Positions 36,785 through 45,356 of a stretch of 64,000 bases of DNA are shown in pieces. The notes beneath the pieces were generated by a model, which saw only the letters and a list, made by a program, of their open reading frames with translations, was not told where the DNA came from and did not search any database. The DNA lies in assembly GCF_001746365.1 (NCBI RefSeq), contig NZ_MJAJ01000019.1, forward strand, positions 79,202 through 143,201. Direction: 5' to 3'. A program made the translations under genes and the position numbers. This DNA comes from Streptomyces sp. LUP30 (GTDB lineage: Bacteria > Actinomycetota > Actinomycetes > Streptomycetales > Streptomycetaceae). Position 1 is the stretch's first letter; each line of letters starts with the position of its first letter.

Positions 36785-38050
36785 TCACACGGCCGTGGGC
36801 ACGAACGTGGACAGTCCGTCGAGCAGTCGGTCGACGTCCTCGGCGTCGTTGTAGGGCGCGAGCCCCACCCGCAGCGACGGGTCCGGCAACTTCAGCGCGG
36901 CGAACACCTCGTGGGCGTAGAAGGAGCCCGCCGGCGCCACCACTGCGCGCGCCGCCAGGTGCGCCTGCGCCTCCCGCGCGTCCCGGCCCTCCAGGGTCAT
37001 CAGGACGGTGGGGGTACGGTCCGCCGCCTTGCAGTGGACGGTGACGGCGTCGCCCAGCGCGCGCAGCCCCTCCTCCATCCTGGCGCGCAGCGCGTTCTCG
37101 TGGGCGTGCAGGGACCGCAGCGACCGCCTCAGCCGCTGCCTGCGGGAGGCGCCCGGCTCCGCGGCGTCCCGCACGGCTCCCTTCCCCTCGTCGTCCGGGT
37201 CCAGCGCGTCGCCGGGGTCCATCGCAGCCAGGAAGTCCACGGCGGCGGTGGCGCCCGCCAGGATCTCGTAGGGCAGGGTCCCGAACTCGAAGCGCTCCGG
37301 CACGGTGTCGGTGGACGGCAGCAGCTTGTCCGGCGCGAGGGTTTCGAGGAGGTCCGGCGAGCCGGCGAGCACGCCGCAGTGCGGTCCGAGGAACTTGTAC
37401 GGCGAGCAGACGAACAGGTCGGCCCCCAGTGCCGGCACGTCCACGAGGTGGTGCGCGGCGTAGTGCACGCCGTCCACGTGGACCAGGGCGCCGACCTCGT
37501 GGGCCCGGTCGGCGATGCGGCGCACGGGCGGCAGGGTGCCCAGCACGTTCGAGGCCGCCGTCACCGCGACCAGCCGCGTCCGGGGCGACAGCGCCCGCTC
37601 GTAGGAGTCGAGGTCGAGTTCGGTGGTCGCGTCGTCGATCTCGATCCAGCGGACGACGACCCCGGCGCGTCGTGCCGCCTGGATCCACGGCCGCACGTTC
37701 GCGTCGTGGTCCAGCCGGCTCAGGACGATCTCGTCGCCCGCCCGCCAGTCCTTGGCCAGGTGCCGTGAGAAGTCGTAGGTGAGCTGTGTGGCGCTGCGCC
37801 CGTGCACGATGCCGTTGGCCGGCACGCCCAGCAGGTCCGCGTACGCGGCCCGGAACGCGGCGACGGCCCGCTCGGCGTTGCGCTCGGACGCGCTGACCGT
37901 CCCGCGGTTGGACAGCGGACCGGTCATGGTCCGCACGATCGCCTCGGCGACCGGCGCGGGGGTCTGCGTCCCGCCCGGGCCGTCGAAGAAGGCGAACCCT
38001 TGCGCGAGGGAGGGGAAGTGGGCCCGGAGGGCCGCGACGTCTATGGCCAT
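36785..38050 (-). CDS. Cysteine-desulfurase-like PLP enzyme (class V aminotransferase)
   Basis: 421 residues. PLP-enzyme features are SNRGTVSASERNAERAVAAF, HGRSATQLTYDFSRHL, a conserved DGVHYAAHH segment (the PLP-contacting Asp) and the lysine motif CSPYKFLGPHCG (Schiff-base Lys about 224). It matches the 'cysteine desulfurase-like' group rather than IscS/SufS: the catalytic Cys loop of IscS is not evident. The reaction is therefore unsure. ATG 38050 starts MAIDVAALRAHFP. Not part of an obvious operon. Confidence 0.8.
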   Translation of the reverse strand: MAIDVAALRAHFPSLAQGFAFFDGPGGTQTPAPVAEAIVRTMTGPLSNRGTVSASERNAERAVAAFRAAYADLLGVPANGIVHGRSATQLTYDFSRHLAKDWRAGDEIVLSRLDHDANVRPWIQAARRAGVVVRWIEIDDATTELDLDSYERALSPRTRLVAVTAASNVLGTLPPVRRIADRAHEVGALVHVDGVHYAAHHLVDVPALGADLFVCSPYKFLGPHCGVLAGSPDLLETLAPDKLLPSTDTVPERFEFGTLPYEILAGATAAVDFLAAMDPGDALDPDDEGKGAVRDAAEPGASRRQRLRRSLRSLHAHENALRARMEEGLRALGDAVTVHCKAADRTPTVLMTLEGRDAREAQAHLAARAVVAPAGSFYAHEVFAALKLPDPSLRVGLAPYNDAEDVDRLLDGLSTFVPTAV

Positions 38051-38280
38051 GGCCCAGACTCTGGCACCGGCCGCCCGGACCCACCAGTGGATCCCGGCGG
38101 GGCGGGCCGGGGCGCGGACCCTTGTGCGGCGCCCCGTCGGCCGGCGGACGCCGACAGCGCACCCGGCCCTCTTCGGCATGCGCGGGCCGGTCGGCGAGGG
38201 GTGATCCGGGCCACGCGACGGCCGAGAGCGGCGTCACGCCAGGTGAGGCGGTATTGGCCATGGACGCGACACACGGTACC

Positions 38281-38402
38281 GTCACTCTGATATCGACGAC
38301 GGCACCACGGAAGCCGGTGGAAATCCGGCACGGTCGCGCCACTGTGATCGATGCGTCGCCCTGAAACGGGGGGCGCATCGCGAGTCAGACCCGGGGCCGT
38401 CG
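38281..38402 (+). ncRNA. Cobalamin riboswitch
   Basis: The conserved core is easy to read: GGAAGCCGGTGGAAATCCGG (P3 region), then CGCGCCACTGTGATCG (the B12 box), a long stem gatgcg...cgcatc, and the closing gAGTCAGAcCCGG. It is followed by a small hairpin tggga...tccca next to the AGAGGAG ribosome site of cbtB. Binding of B12 would be expected to mask that site and switch off cobalt uptake. The 5' boundary is approximate. Confidence 0.9.
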
Positions 38403-38451
38403 TCCTGTGCACCACCGAGATGGGACGCGAACTCCCAGAGGAGACCCTGCC

Positions 38452-38673
38452 ATGGCGCAGCACGTCGCCCAGCCGACCGCCACCACCCCTGTCGTACCCG
38501 CCAAGCTGCCGCTGAAGGACATCGCCCCCTGGGCGGTCTTCTTCGGCGTCCTGATGCTGGTCCTGCTCTACTTCGTCGGCGCCGAGCAGGGCGCCACGTC
38601 CGTCGTCTCCGGCGAGGGCGTCCACGAGTGGGTGCACGACGCCCGTCACCTGCTCGGCTTCCCCTGCCACTGA
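38452..38673 (+). CDS. cbtB: CbtB cobalt transporter subunit
   Basis: 73 residues with one transmembrane helix (about 25-43, WAVFFGVLMLVLLYFVG) and a His-rich end (HEWVHDARHLLGFPCH), which is the CbtB metal motif. Small partner of CbtA. AGAGGAG precedes the ATG by eight bases. Under a cobalamin riboswitch, and 19 bases before cbtA. Confidence 0.92.
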   Translation: MAQHVAQPTATTPVVPAKLPLKDIAPWAVFFGVLMLVLLYFVGAEQGATSVVSGEGVHEWVHDARHLLGFPCH

Positions 38674-38692
38674 CGAGGGGCGCCGCACCCGC

Positions 38693-39457
38693 ATGAATTC
38701 CGCAACGGTAAGAAACCTGCTCGTCCGGGGCATGCTCGCCGGCCTGGGGGCCGGCGTGCTCGCCCTGGTCGTGGCGTACTTCCTCGGCGAGCCGAACGTC
38801 GACGGCGCGATCGGCTTCGAGGCGTCCCACGCCCCCGCGCACGAGCACGAGGTCGAACTCGTCTCCCGCAGCCTGCAGTCCACCGCCGGTCTGACCACCG
38901 GCGTCCTGGTCTACGGGGTGGCCTTCGGCGGCATCGCCGCGCTGGCCTACTGCTTCGCCCTGGGCCGCGTCGGACGCTTCGGCCCGCGGGCCACGGCGCT
39001 GCTGCTGTCCGGGGCCGCACTGCTCACCGTGTACGTCGTGCCGTTCCTCAAGTACCCGGCCAATCCGCCGGCCGTCGGCGACCACGACACCATCGCCAAG
39101 CGCACCACCCTGTACTTCCTGATGATGGTGCTCGGCGTGCTCCTCGCGGTCGCCGCGGTGATCGCCGGCAAGCGCCTCGCACCGAGGCTCGGCGCGTGGA
39201 ACGCCACGGTGGTCGCCGTCGTCGGCTTCGTCCTCGTGATCGGGCTGGCGTACGGGTTCCTGCCCGCCGTCAACGAGGTGCCGGCAGACTTCCCGGCCAC
39301 GCTGCTGTGGCGGTTCCGCCTCTCCTCGCTCGCCATTCAGGTGGCGATGTGGGCGGCCTTCGGCCTCGGCTTCGGCGAACTGGCCGAGCGGCTGCTGAAT
39401 CCCCGTCCGGCGACGACGTCCACGGGCGCGACGACGACGGCGGCCGCCCCGAACTGA
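38693..39457 (+). CDS. cbtA: CbtA cobalt transporter
   Basis: 254-residue membrane protein with about six helices (about 7-26, 75-95, 105-125, 145-165, 173-195, 215-235). The loop SHAPAHEHEVELVSR supplies probable Co2+ ligands, and YPANPPAVGDHDTI is conserved in the family. With CbtB it imports cobalt for B12 synthesis, and the riboswitch gives feedback control. A 15-bp hairpin follows the gene. Confidence 0.92.
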   Translation: MNSATVRNLLVRGMLAGLGAGVLALVVAYFLGEPNVDGAIGFEASHAPAHEHEVELVSRSLQSTAGLTTGVLVYGVAFGGIAALAYCFALGRVGRFGPRATALLLSGAALLTVYVVPFLKYPANPPAVGDHDTIAKRTTLYFLMMVLGVLLAVAAVIAGKRLAPRLGAWNATVVAVVGFVLVIGLAYGFLPAVNEVPADFPATLLWRFRLSSLAIQVAMWAAFGLGFGELAERLLNPRPATTSTGATTTAAAPN

Positions 39458-39496
39458 ACCTGCCGGCAGACGACTTGTTTGGTGAGCCGACACGGT

Positions 39497-39530
39497 GCGA
39501 GGGCCCGCGGATCCGTCCGCGGGCCCTCGC
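39497..39530. terminator. Hairpin terminator after cbtA
   Basis: Perfect 15-base arms (39497-39511 and 39516-39530) with a four-base loop, 40 bases after the cbtA stop. The right arm is followed by a mildly T-rich tcgttgt. Confidence 0.85.
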
Positions 39531-39652
39531 TCGTTGTCCGGGCGGCGCCGACCCGGACCACGGAGCCGTCGTCGACACGACCGTCGTCCACCCGGCCGTC
39601 GTCCACCCGGCCCTCATCGAGACGACGGGCGGTGACAGCGCCCGCGTCGACT

Positions 39653-39707
39653 GTGACGTGACGTGACGTGACGTGACGTGACCTGACGTGATGTGACGTG
39701 ACGTCAT
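39653..39707. repeat. TGACG pentanucleotide tandem repeat
   Basis: About eleven units of tgacg/tgacc/tgatg in a row, running up to and overlapping the last codons of the minus-strand phosphatase-like gene. The preceding 39580-39620 has a smaller cgtcgtccacccggc repeat. Confidence 0.9.
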
Positions 39708-40354
39708 GATCCTTCGGGGGAGGCCTCGGGCGAGTCCGGCGGATGTCCGAGCCGCAGGTTCCAGCGACCGCCGCGCCCGCTGATCGAGGTGGCCGTGAGC
39801 GGCGGCACGTCGAGCCGCCAGAAGGCTGCCGCGGGTGTTCCCAGCACATGGACGACCGCCGCGCGCACGATCTCCGGTTCGACCACGGCGAGGGTGCGGC
39901 CGTCCGCCCTCGACGACGACTCCAGCCAGCGGGCCACCCGCGCACACAGGTCCTCGACGGACTCCCCGCCGTGCGGCGCGGATCCGGGATCGGCCAGCCA
40001 GCGTGCCACCGCCTCCGGCTCGGCGGCGCCGACCTCGGCGAGGGTCAGCCCCCGCCAGCGCCCCACGTCCAGCCCGGCCAACTCCGCCGGTTCCACGGGC
40101 TGCACGGGCTCGGCCGGTTCCGTTGCCGACGCAGCCGGTCCCGTCACCCGGACCGCGTCGAGGCCGAGCGCGGCGGCCGTCTCCCGGCAGCGCACGGTGG
40201 GCGACGTCACGACACGCACGCCCGTGGGCAGCGCGCCGGCCACCGCCCGGGCTCGCGCCTCCCCACCCGCGTCGATCGAGCCTCCGTCGTCGAAACGGGC
40301 CTGCCGCAGCGATGCGTTCATGGCGGGCGAGACGAAGGTGACACGGCTCGTCAC
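39704..40354 (-). CDS. Histidine-phosphatase-fold protein lacking the RHG motif
   Basis: 216 residues. The fold is suggested by the later motifs: TSPTVRCRETAAALG, LDVGRWRGLTLAEV, and HGGESVEDLCARVARWLE, as in CobC/phosphoglycerate-mutase-like enzymes. The N-terminal catalytic strand should read LVRHGET; here it reads FVSPAMNASLRQARFDDG, so the phospho-accepting His is missing. The second His (usually GHG/SHG) reads VVEPEIVRAA, also altered. It is next to cobalt uptake genes, which hints at a CobC-related ancestry, but activity is doubtful. C-terminal codons run into the TGACG repeat. Confidence 0.65.
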   Translation of the reverse strand: MTSRVTFVSPAMNASLRQARFDDGGSIDAGGEARARAVAGALPTGVRVVTSPTVRCRETAAALGLDAVRVTGPAASATEPAEPVQPVEPAELAGLDVGRWRGLTLAEVGAAEPEAVARWLADPGSAPHGGESVEDLCARVARWLESSSRADGRTLAVVEPEIVRAAVVHVLGTPAAAFWRLDVPPLTATSISGRGGRWNLRLGHPPDSPEASPEGS

Positions 40355-40466
40355 GGGTGCTCCTCCAGGTGCGTGCCAGGGCGCGTGGTTCCCGGCCGCG
40401 AGTTCGTGGCCGGCTGCCGATCGCCGATGACCGGTGAGGACGGTCGAGGGGCGGCGCCTGCGCCCG

Positions 40467-40480
40467 CATGTACGTACATG
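40467..40480. promoter_or_regulatory. CATGTACGTACATG perfect palindrome
   Basis: A 14-base perfect palindrome in the 212-base gap between the permease end and the phosphatase-like gene start, about 113 bases upstream of the latter. A possible operator; no matching regulator is evident. Confidence 0.4.
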
Positions 40481-40566
40481 GGTGCGACCGGCGTCGGCAA
40501 GCTACCACGGGCGCGGCGCGCTCCAGGCCGGGCGGCGGGGCCGAGTCCCGCCGCCCGGCCCCGGGT

Positions 40567-42246
40567 TCAGACGTTCGTAGGCCCGGCGGGCAGCACGTGG
40601 TCGCCCACCGCGTCCGTGCTCAGACACAGCGAGCAGACCGACGCGTCGTGCGTCCGGCAGGCGGCCACGTCGGGACGCTCGTAGGGCAGGTGGCAGACGT
40701 GGCAGTCGTACGTCGTCGCGCTGGGGTTTCCCTCCGCGTCGAGCAGCGGCTCCGCGATGCCGTCGTCCGCGCGGCGCAGGTAGTACCTGCCCTTGGTGAC
40801 GACGGCCATCAGCGGGGTGAGGACGAACGCGATGACGGCGGCGGCGACGGGGGAGTACGGCTGGAGGATGTCGCCGAGGGCGTGGAAGTACATCGCGATG
40901 GACAGTCCGGACGCGGCCAGGAAGGCGACGACGCCGACCGGGTTGACCGCGTACAGCATGCCCCGGCGGAACTCGGGCGCGAGCGGGGACAGTTTGAGCA
41001 GGTACTTGTTCACGCCGATGTCGGTGGCGACGGTGACGACCCAGGCGATCGCGCAGTTCGAGTAGAAGCCGAGGATGTCGTTGAGGAAGCTGAACATGTC
41101 GGCTTCCATCAGGGCGAGCGCGAAGCCCAGGTTGACCAGGACGAAGACCAGGCGGCCGGGGTAGTGCCGGGTGACGCGGGTGAAGGAGTTCGTCCACGCC
41201 AGCGATCCGGAGTACGCGTTCGTCACGTTGATCTTGATCTGGCTGATCACGACGAGGGCCACGGCCAGCGGGACGACCAGCCAGGACGGCATCATCGCGT
41301 CGAAGGCCCCACGGAACTGCTGGATGGGCTCGGTGGCCGCGGCCGGGCCCACCTCGGCCAGGATGTACACGGCGAGGAAGACGCCGATGGCCTGCTTCAG
41401 CGCGCCGAGCACCACCCAGCCGGGACCGGCCATGATCACGGCCGTCCACCAGGTGCGCTTGTTCGCCTCGGTCTTCGGCGGCATGAAGCGCAGGTAGTCG
41501 ATCTGTTCGCCGATCTGCGCGATGAGGGAGAGACACACGCCCGCACCGAGCAGCACGGAAGCGGTGTCGACGCCGCCGTCGCCGTCCGTGCCCGCGTAGG
41601 CGAGGAACCGGTCGACCGTGCCGGGGTCGGTGGCGACGAGGTAGACCAGCGGCGCGACCATCAGCAGCAGCCAGATCGGCGTCGTCCACACCTGGAGCTT
41701 GCTGAGCGCCTTCATGCCGTAGATCACCAGCGGGATCACCATCAGCGTGGAGGTCAGGTAGCCGAGCCACAGCGGCAGCCCGAGGCCGAGTTTCAGGCCC
41801 TGGGCCATGATCGAGCCTTCGAGGGCGAAGAAGATGAAGGTGAAGCTGGCGAAGATGACGCTGGTCAGCACCGAGCCGTAGTAGCCGAAGCCGGAACCGC
41901 GGGTGATCAGGTCGAGGTCGATGTTGTAGCGGGCGCCGTAGTACGCGAGCGGGAAACCGGTGACGAAGATGACGACGGCGGCGACGGCGATCGCGACGAG
42001 CGCGTTGCCGGTGCCGTGGGCGAGACCGATGCCGGCGCCGATGGAGAAGTCGGCCATGTACGCGATGCCGCCCAGGGCGGTGGTCGCCACGACCATCGGC
42101 GTCCAGCGGCGGTAACTGCGGGGCGCGAAGCGGAGGGTGTAGTCCTCCAGGGTCTCCTTCGTCGCCTGACTGGCGGGGGAGTGGGAGTGCGGCGCGGTGG
42201 CGGCCTTCGGTGACCGCGGCGGCTGCGGTGTCTGAGTGGCGCTCAT
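40567..42246 (-). CDS. NCS1 purine-cytosine permease family transporter with C-terminal zinc-ribbon-like tail
   Basis: 559 residues with about 12 helices. It begins after a Ser/Pro/His-rich tail; NCS1 motifs include GGIAYMADFSIGAGIGLAHG, YYGARYNIDLDLITRGSGFG and INVTNAYSGSLAWTNSF. Likely imports cytosine, a hydantoin or a related nucleobase. The last 60 residues are unusual: after KGRYYLRRADD comes YDCHVCHLP and, 19 residues on, SVCSLCLS, two CxxC pairs that could bind zinc on the cytoplasmic side. ATG 42246 fits homologues. It is downstream of a broken GntR regulator on the same strand. Confidence 0.85.
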   Translation of the reverse strand: MSATQTPQPPRSPKAATAPHSHSPASQATKETLEDYTLRFAPRSYRRWTPMVVATTALGGIAYMADFSIGAGIGLAHGTGNALVAIAVAAVVIFVTGFPLAYYGARYNIDLDLITRGSGFGYYGSVLTSVIFASFTFIFFALEGSIMAQGLKLGLGLPLWLGYLTSTLMVIPLVIYGMKALSKLQVWTTPIWLLLMVAPLVYLVATDPGTVDRFLAYAGTDGDGGVDTASVLLGAGVCLSLIAQIGEQIDYLRFMPPKTEANKRTWWTAVIMAGPGWVVLGALKQAIGVFLAVYILAEVGPAAATEPIQQFRGAFDAMMPSWLVVPLAVALVVISQIKINVTNAYSGSLAWTNSFTRVTRHYPGRLVFVLVNLGFALALMEADMFSFLNDILGFYSNCAIAWVVTVATDIGVNKYLLKLSPLAPEFRRGMLYAVNPVGVVAFLAASGLSIAMYFHALGDILQPYSPVAAAVIAFVLTPLMAVVTKGRYYLRRADDGIAEPLLDAEGNPSATTYDCHVCHLPYERPDVAACRTHDASVCSLCLSTDAVGDHVLPAGPTNV

Positions 42247-42431
42247 GGTCAGCCCTTCGGGGAGGCGAGCGGTGGGGCGCTCCCGGTCGGCGTCGTCGGC
42301 AGCCGGGGGGCGGGTTCGCGGACCCGGGGCGTCCGGGAAGTCGGGTGGGTCCGGGAGTCGGTGCGTCCGGGGCCTCCGGGGCGTCAGGGGCGTCGTCGGG
42401 GAACCTGCATCCCTGAGTCGCCCCGGACGTC

Positions 42432-43036
42432 TCACAGGCGGTTGGAGTGCAGAGCATCTGCGTCAGGGCACGCCGGGCGCGTTCCAGGACCACGGCCATC
42501 GGGTCGCCGACGTGGGCGTGCAGCGTCGATCCGGATGTGCTCGGCGACGGTCGCCCGGACCCGGACCCGGACCCGGATCCGGTCGCGGGTGAGGGAGTCG
42601 TGCTTCGCCATGGCGTCCGTGAGCGCCGGATCGCCGGATGCGCGGGAGAGCACGGCGTGGAAACGCTCGTCCTCGACGAAAAGCGCTGGTCCGCGGCGGG
42701 GGGCCGTTCGCCCCGCGTACCGGCGCTCCCACTCCGCCTCGACGACGGCGGGATCGTGCCGGACGGACGGCGACTCGATCAACTCGTGGGAGGCCGGCCG
42801 CGCAAGCGCCTCGCGCACGGGCGTCCGGGAGACCCCGAACCGTGCGGCCGGCCAGGTCTCGGTGAGCCGCTCACGGGGCCCGGACCCGCCGTAGAGGACG
42901 CCCGCCCGTAACTCGGCGCAGACCGCGGCGCGCAGCGAAGGCGCAGACGTCGCCGCATGTCCGGGCGGGGCGGCTGGGCGGTCGCCCGAGCGGGATCCTG
43001 GGCCGTGCCGGGATGCGTATACAGCGTCGAATCCAT
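42432..43036 (-). pseudogene. GntR-family regulator, frameshifted
   Basis: The HTH is readable (LRAAVCAELRAGVLYGGSGP, then ARFGVSRTPVREALARPASH), followed by a shortened FCD domain (FVEDERFHAVLSRASGDPAL). A likely start, MDSTLYTHPGTAQDPA at 43036, is in another frame. At the end TVAEHIRIDA must change frame near 42530 to continue as LHAHVGDPMAVVLERARRAL. The middle of the FCD domain looks deleted, and a ggaccc hexamer run gives RIRVRVRVRA. At least two frameshifts make it non-functional. It probably once controlled the permease. Confidence 0.65.
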
Positions 43037-43372
43037 GAGCGGACACGCTAGGAACCGCTTGTTTCCCCGGAGAGCGACGTGGCGTGAACGCCCGGTAACG
43101 GCCGGCGGACCCAGAAACCCGGCCCACGGACCCCGGCCCACGGCCCACGGAGCCCGGGCAACACAGAAATCCCTGGAACCCCGGAAGCCCGGAGCCTGGG
43201 CGGCGGTCCGTGGGCCGGTGTGCTTGAGTGGGGCGCTCGGACCGTCCACGCGCCAACCCTCGTACGTCCTCGCCTCACCCTCGTCCCGCCTCACCCTCGT
43301 CGCGCCTCATCCCTCGTTCTGCCCCGCGCGTCGCCCCGACCCGCCGCCGCTCATGATGGGACCCGGACTCTC
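43037..43372. other. Repeat-rich gap upstream of cobK, no gene
   Basis: Between the broken regulator and cobK. It holds short repeats (cggcccacgg; cctcaccctcgtc three times). No ORF with support and no second cobalamin riboswitch that I can recognise. Confidence 0.5.
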
Positions 43373-44155
43373 GTGCACGTACTGATACTCGGCGGGACCG
43401 CGGAGGCCCGCCGGCTCGCTGAACTGCTGTGCGGCACGCCGGACCTCAAGGTGACCAGCTCACTCGCGGGACGGGTGGCCGCTCCGAGGCTGCCGCCGGG
43501 CGAGGTCCGCGTGGGCGGGTTCGGCGGCGTCGACGGGCTCAGGGCGTGGCTGCGCGAGCACGCGGTCGACGCGATAGTCGACGCCACCCATCCCTTCGCC
43601 GCGACCATCGGTTTCCACGCGGCCGAGGCCGCCGCCTCGGCGGGGGTCCCGCTGCTCGCGCTGCGCCGCCCCGGCTGGGCGCCCGTCGAGGGCGATCGCT
43701 GGTACGAGGCGAAGTCGACGGCGGAGGCCGCCGCGCTGCTGCCGGCGCTCGGGCGACGGGTCTTCCTCACCACGGGACGCATGGGTCTGGCGGCTTTCGC
43801 CGGTCTGGACGGCCTGTGGTTCCTGGCGCGGTCGGTCGAAGCGCCCGAGCCGCCCTGTCCGTCCGCCATGGAGGTGCTGCTCGACCGGGGCCCCTTCACC
43901 CTCGACGGGGAGCGCGAGCTGCTGCGTCGTCATCGCGTCGAGGTGCTGGTGACCAAGGACAGCGGGGGTGCTGCCACCGCGCCGAAGCTGACCGCCGCCC
44001 GAGAGGCGGGGCTGCCCGTGGTGGTGGTGCGCAGACCGCCGGCGCCTGCGGACGTCCCCGTCGTGCCGGATCCGCAGGAGGCGGCTCGCTGGATCGAAGC
44101 ACGCCTGGGCCGGAGCACGCCTGGAGCAGTGCGGTTTCCGCGGGAGTTTCTGTGA
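43373..44155 (+). CDS. cobK: Precorrin-6A reductase
   Basis: 260 residues. Reduces precorrin-6A (or the cobalt form, CbiJ) with NADPH in corrin-ring synthesis. The Rossmann start VHVLILGGTAEARRLAELL, the family motif DATHPFAATIGFHAA (about 68-82), and TGRMGLAAFAGL and VTKDSGGAAT are all present. GTG 43373 is chosen because the protein begins at the first strand there. It converges with cobH, so the two corrin genes are not one operon, and it lies within 5 kb of the cobalt importer. Confidence 0.9.
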   Translation: MHVLILGGTAEARRLAELLCGTPDLKVTSSLAGRVAAPRLPPGEVRVGGFGGVDGLRAWLREHAVDAIVDATHPFAATIGFHAAEAAASAGVPLLALRRPGWAPVEGDRWYEAKSTAEAAALLPALGRRVFLTTGRMGLAAFAGLDGLWFLARSVEAPEPPCPSAMEVLLDRGPFTLDGERELLRRHRVEVLVTKDSGGAATAPKLTAAREAGLPVVVVRRPPAPADVPVVPDPQEAARWIEARLGRSTPGAVRFPREFL

Positions 44156-44372
44156 CGGCGCCGACGGACTGACCAGGCGGAAACACGTTACGTAACAAGG
44201 TGACAAGCCGGACGGAACCGGTCCGAGCGCGTTCTCACCGCAACGTTGCGCGGGGTTCCGTCCCCCCCCGGCCCGCCCCCCGGCCAGCCGCCGAGGGTCA
44301 CCTCGTCCGCCGTCCCGCCGCCGGGTCTCGTCGTCCGACGCCCCTGGCCGACGGTTCACCCGGTCCCGGCGC

Positions 44373-45005
44373 TCACTCCTCCTCGCTCGCGAGCGCGTTC
44401 AGTGCCGCGGCGGCGATGGCGCTGCCTCCCCGGCGTCCGCGCACCACCAGGTACTCCAGCCCGGACGGGTTGGCGACCAGAGCCTCCTTGGACTCGGCCG
44501 CCCCCACGAACCCGACCGGCACGCCGATCACGGCGGCGGGCCTGGGCGCACCCTCCTCGATCATTTCCAGGAGACGGAAGAGGGCGGTCGGCGCGTTGCC
44601 GACGGCGACGACCGAACCCGCCAGCCGGTCCCGCCACAGCTCCAGCGCGGCGGCGCTGCGCGTGGTGCCGAGGCGCGCCGCCAGTTCGGGGACGGCCGGT
44701 TCGGACAGGGTGCAGAGCACGTCGTTGCCGGCGGGCAGCCGCCTGCGCGTCACCCCGCTGGCCACCATCTGGACGTCCGTGAAGACCGGCGCGCCGGCCC
44801 GCAGGGCCTCACGGGCGCGGGCCACCACGCCGGGCGTGTAGGCGAGGTCGCGGACGAGATCGACCATTCCGCAGGCGTGGATCATCCGGACCGCTACCTG
44901 GCCGACGTCGGCGGGGAGGCCCGCGAGGTCCGCCTCCGCACGGATGGTGGCGAAGGACCGGCGGTAGATGGCCGCGCCGTCCTTCTCGTAGTCGTAGCTG
45001 GTCAC
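44373..45005 (-). CDS. cobH: Precorrin-8X methylmutase
   Basis: 210 residues. Moves the methyl group from C11 to C12 to give hydrogenobyrinate. The catalytic His is in VRMIHACGMVDLV (about 43); MVASGVTRRRLPAGNDVLC and VIGVPVGFVGAAESKEAL are standard family motifs. The gene starts with GTG. No riboswitch is seen upstream. The 217-base gap to the convergent cobK has C- and G-runs but no clear hairpin. Confidence 0.95.
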   Translation of the reverse strand: MTSYDYEKDGAAIYRRSFATIRAEADLAGLPADVGQVAVRMIHACGMVDLVRDLAYTPGVVARAREALRAGAPVFTDVQMVASGVTRRRLPAGNDVLCTLSEPAVPELAARLGTTRSAAALELWRDRLAGSVVAVGNAPTALFRLLEMIEEGAPRPAAVIGVPVGFVGAAESKEALVANPSGLEYLVVRGRRGGSAIAAAALNALASEEE

Positions 45006-45356
45006 GGTGCTCGTCTCGCTGCTCTCGGGGTGGTCGGACGGCTCACGCGGATGCCGTCCGCGGGGCGGCCGGACGCGGCTGCCGTGGACATGGCGGCGAG
45101 CATACCGACCCTCGTCCGGCCCGCTGCGTCGAGGCTCTGAGCCGGTCGGCGTGCCGGCCGGTATGACGGTCGGCGTGTCAGGGCGTCGTGCTCCCGCAGC
45201 AGTGCCACGGGGGGCGTCCGTGGCCCCGTGGCCCCGTGGCCCCGTGGCCCCGTGTCCTCGCGCCCCCGTGAACGCCGTCGGGAGTCCGCCACGTTCCTGC
45301 GCGCCTCGAAGACCGCCCGTTCCAGCTCGCCGGTGAGCAGGGCCGCGGCGGGTGTG
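45006..45356. other. Gap with 8-bp tandem repeat, no gene
   Basis: From 45221 to 45256 the unit tggccccg is repeated more than four times. Elsewhere no ORF has start, ribosome site and plausible protein together. Confidence 0.5.
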
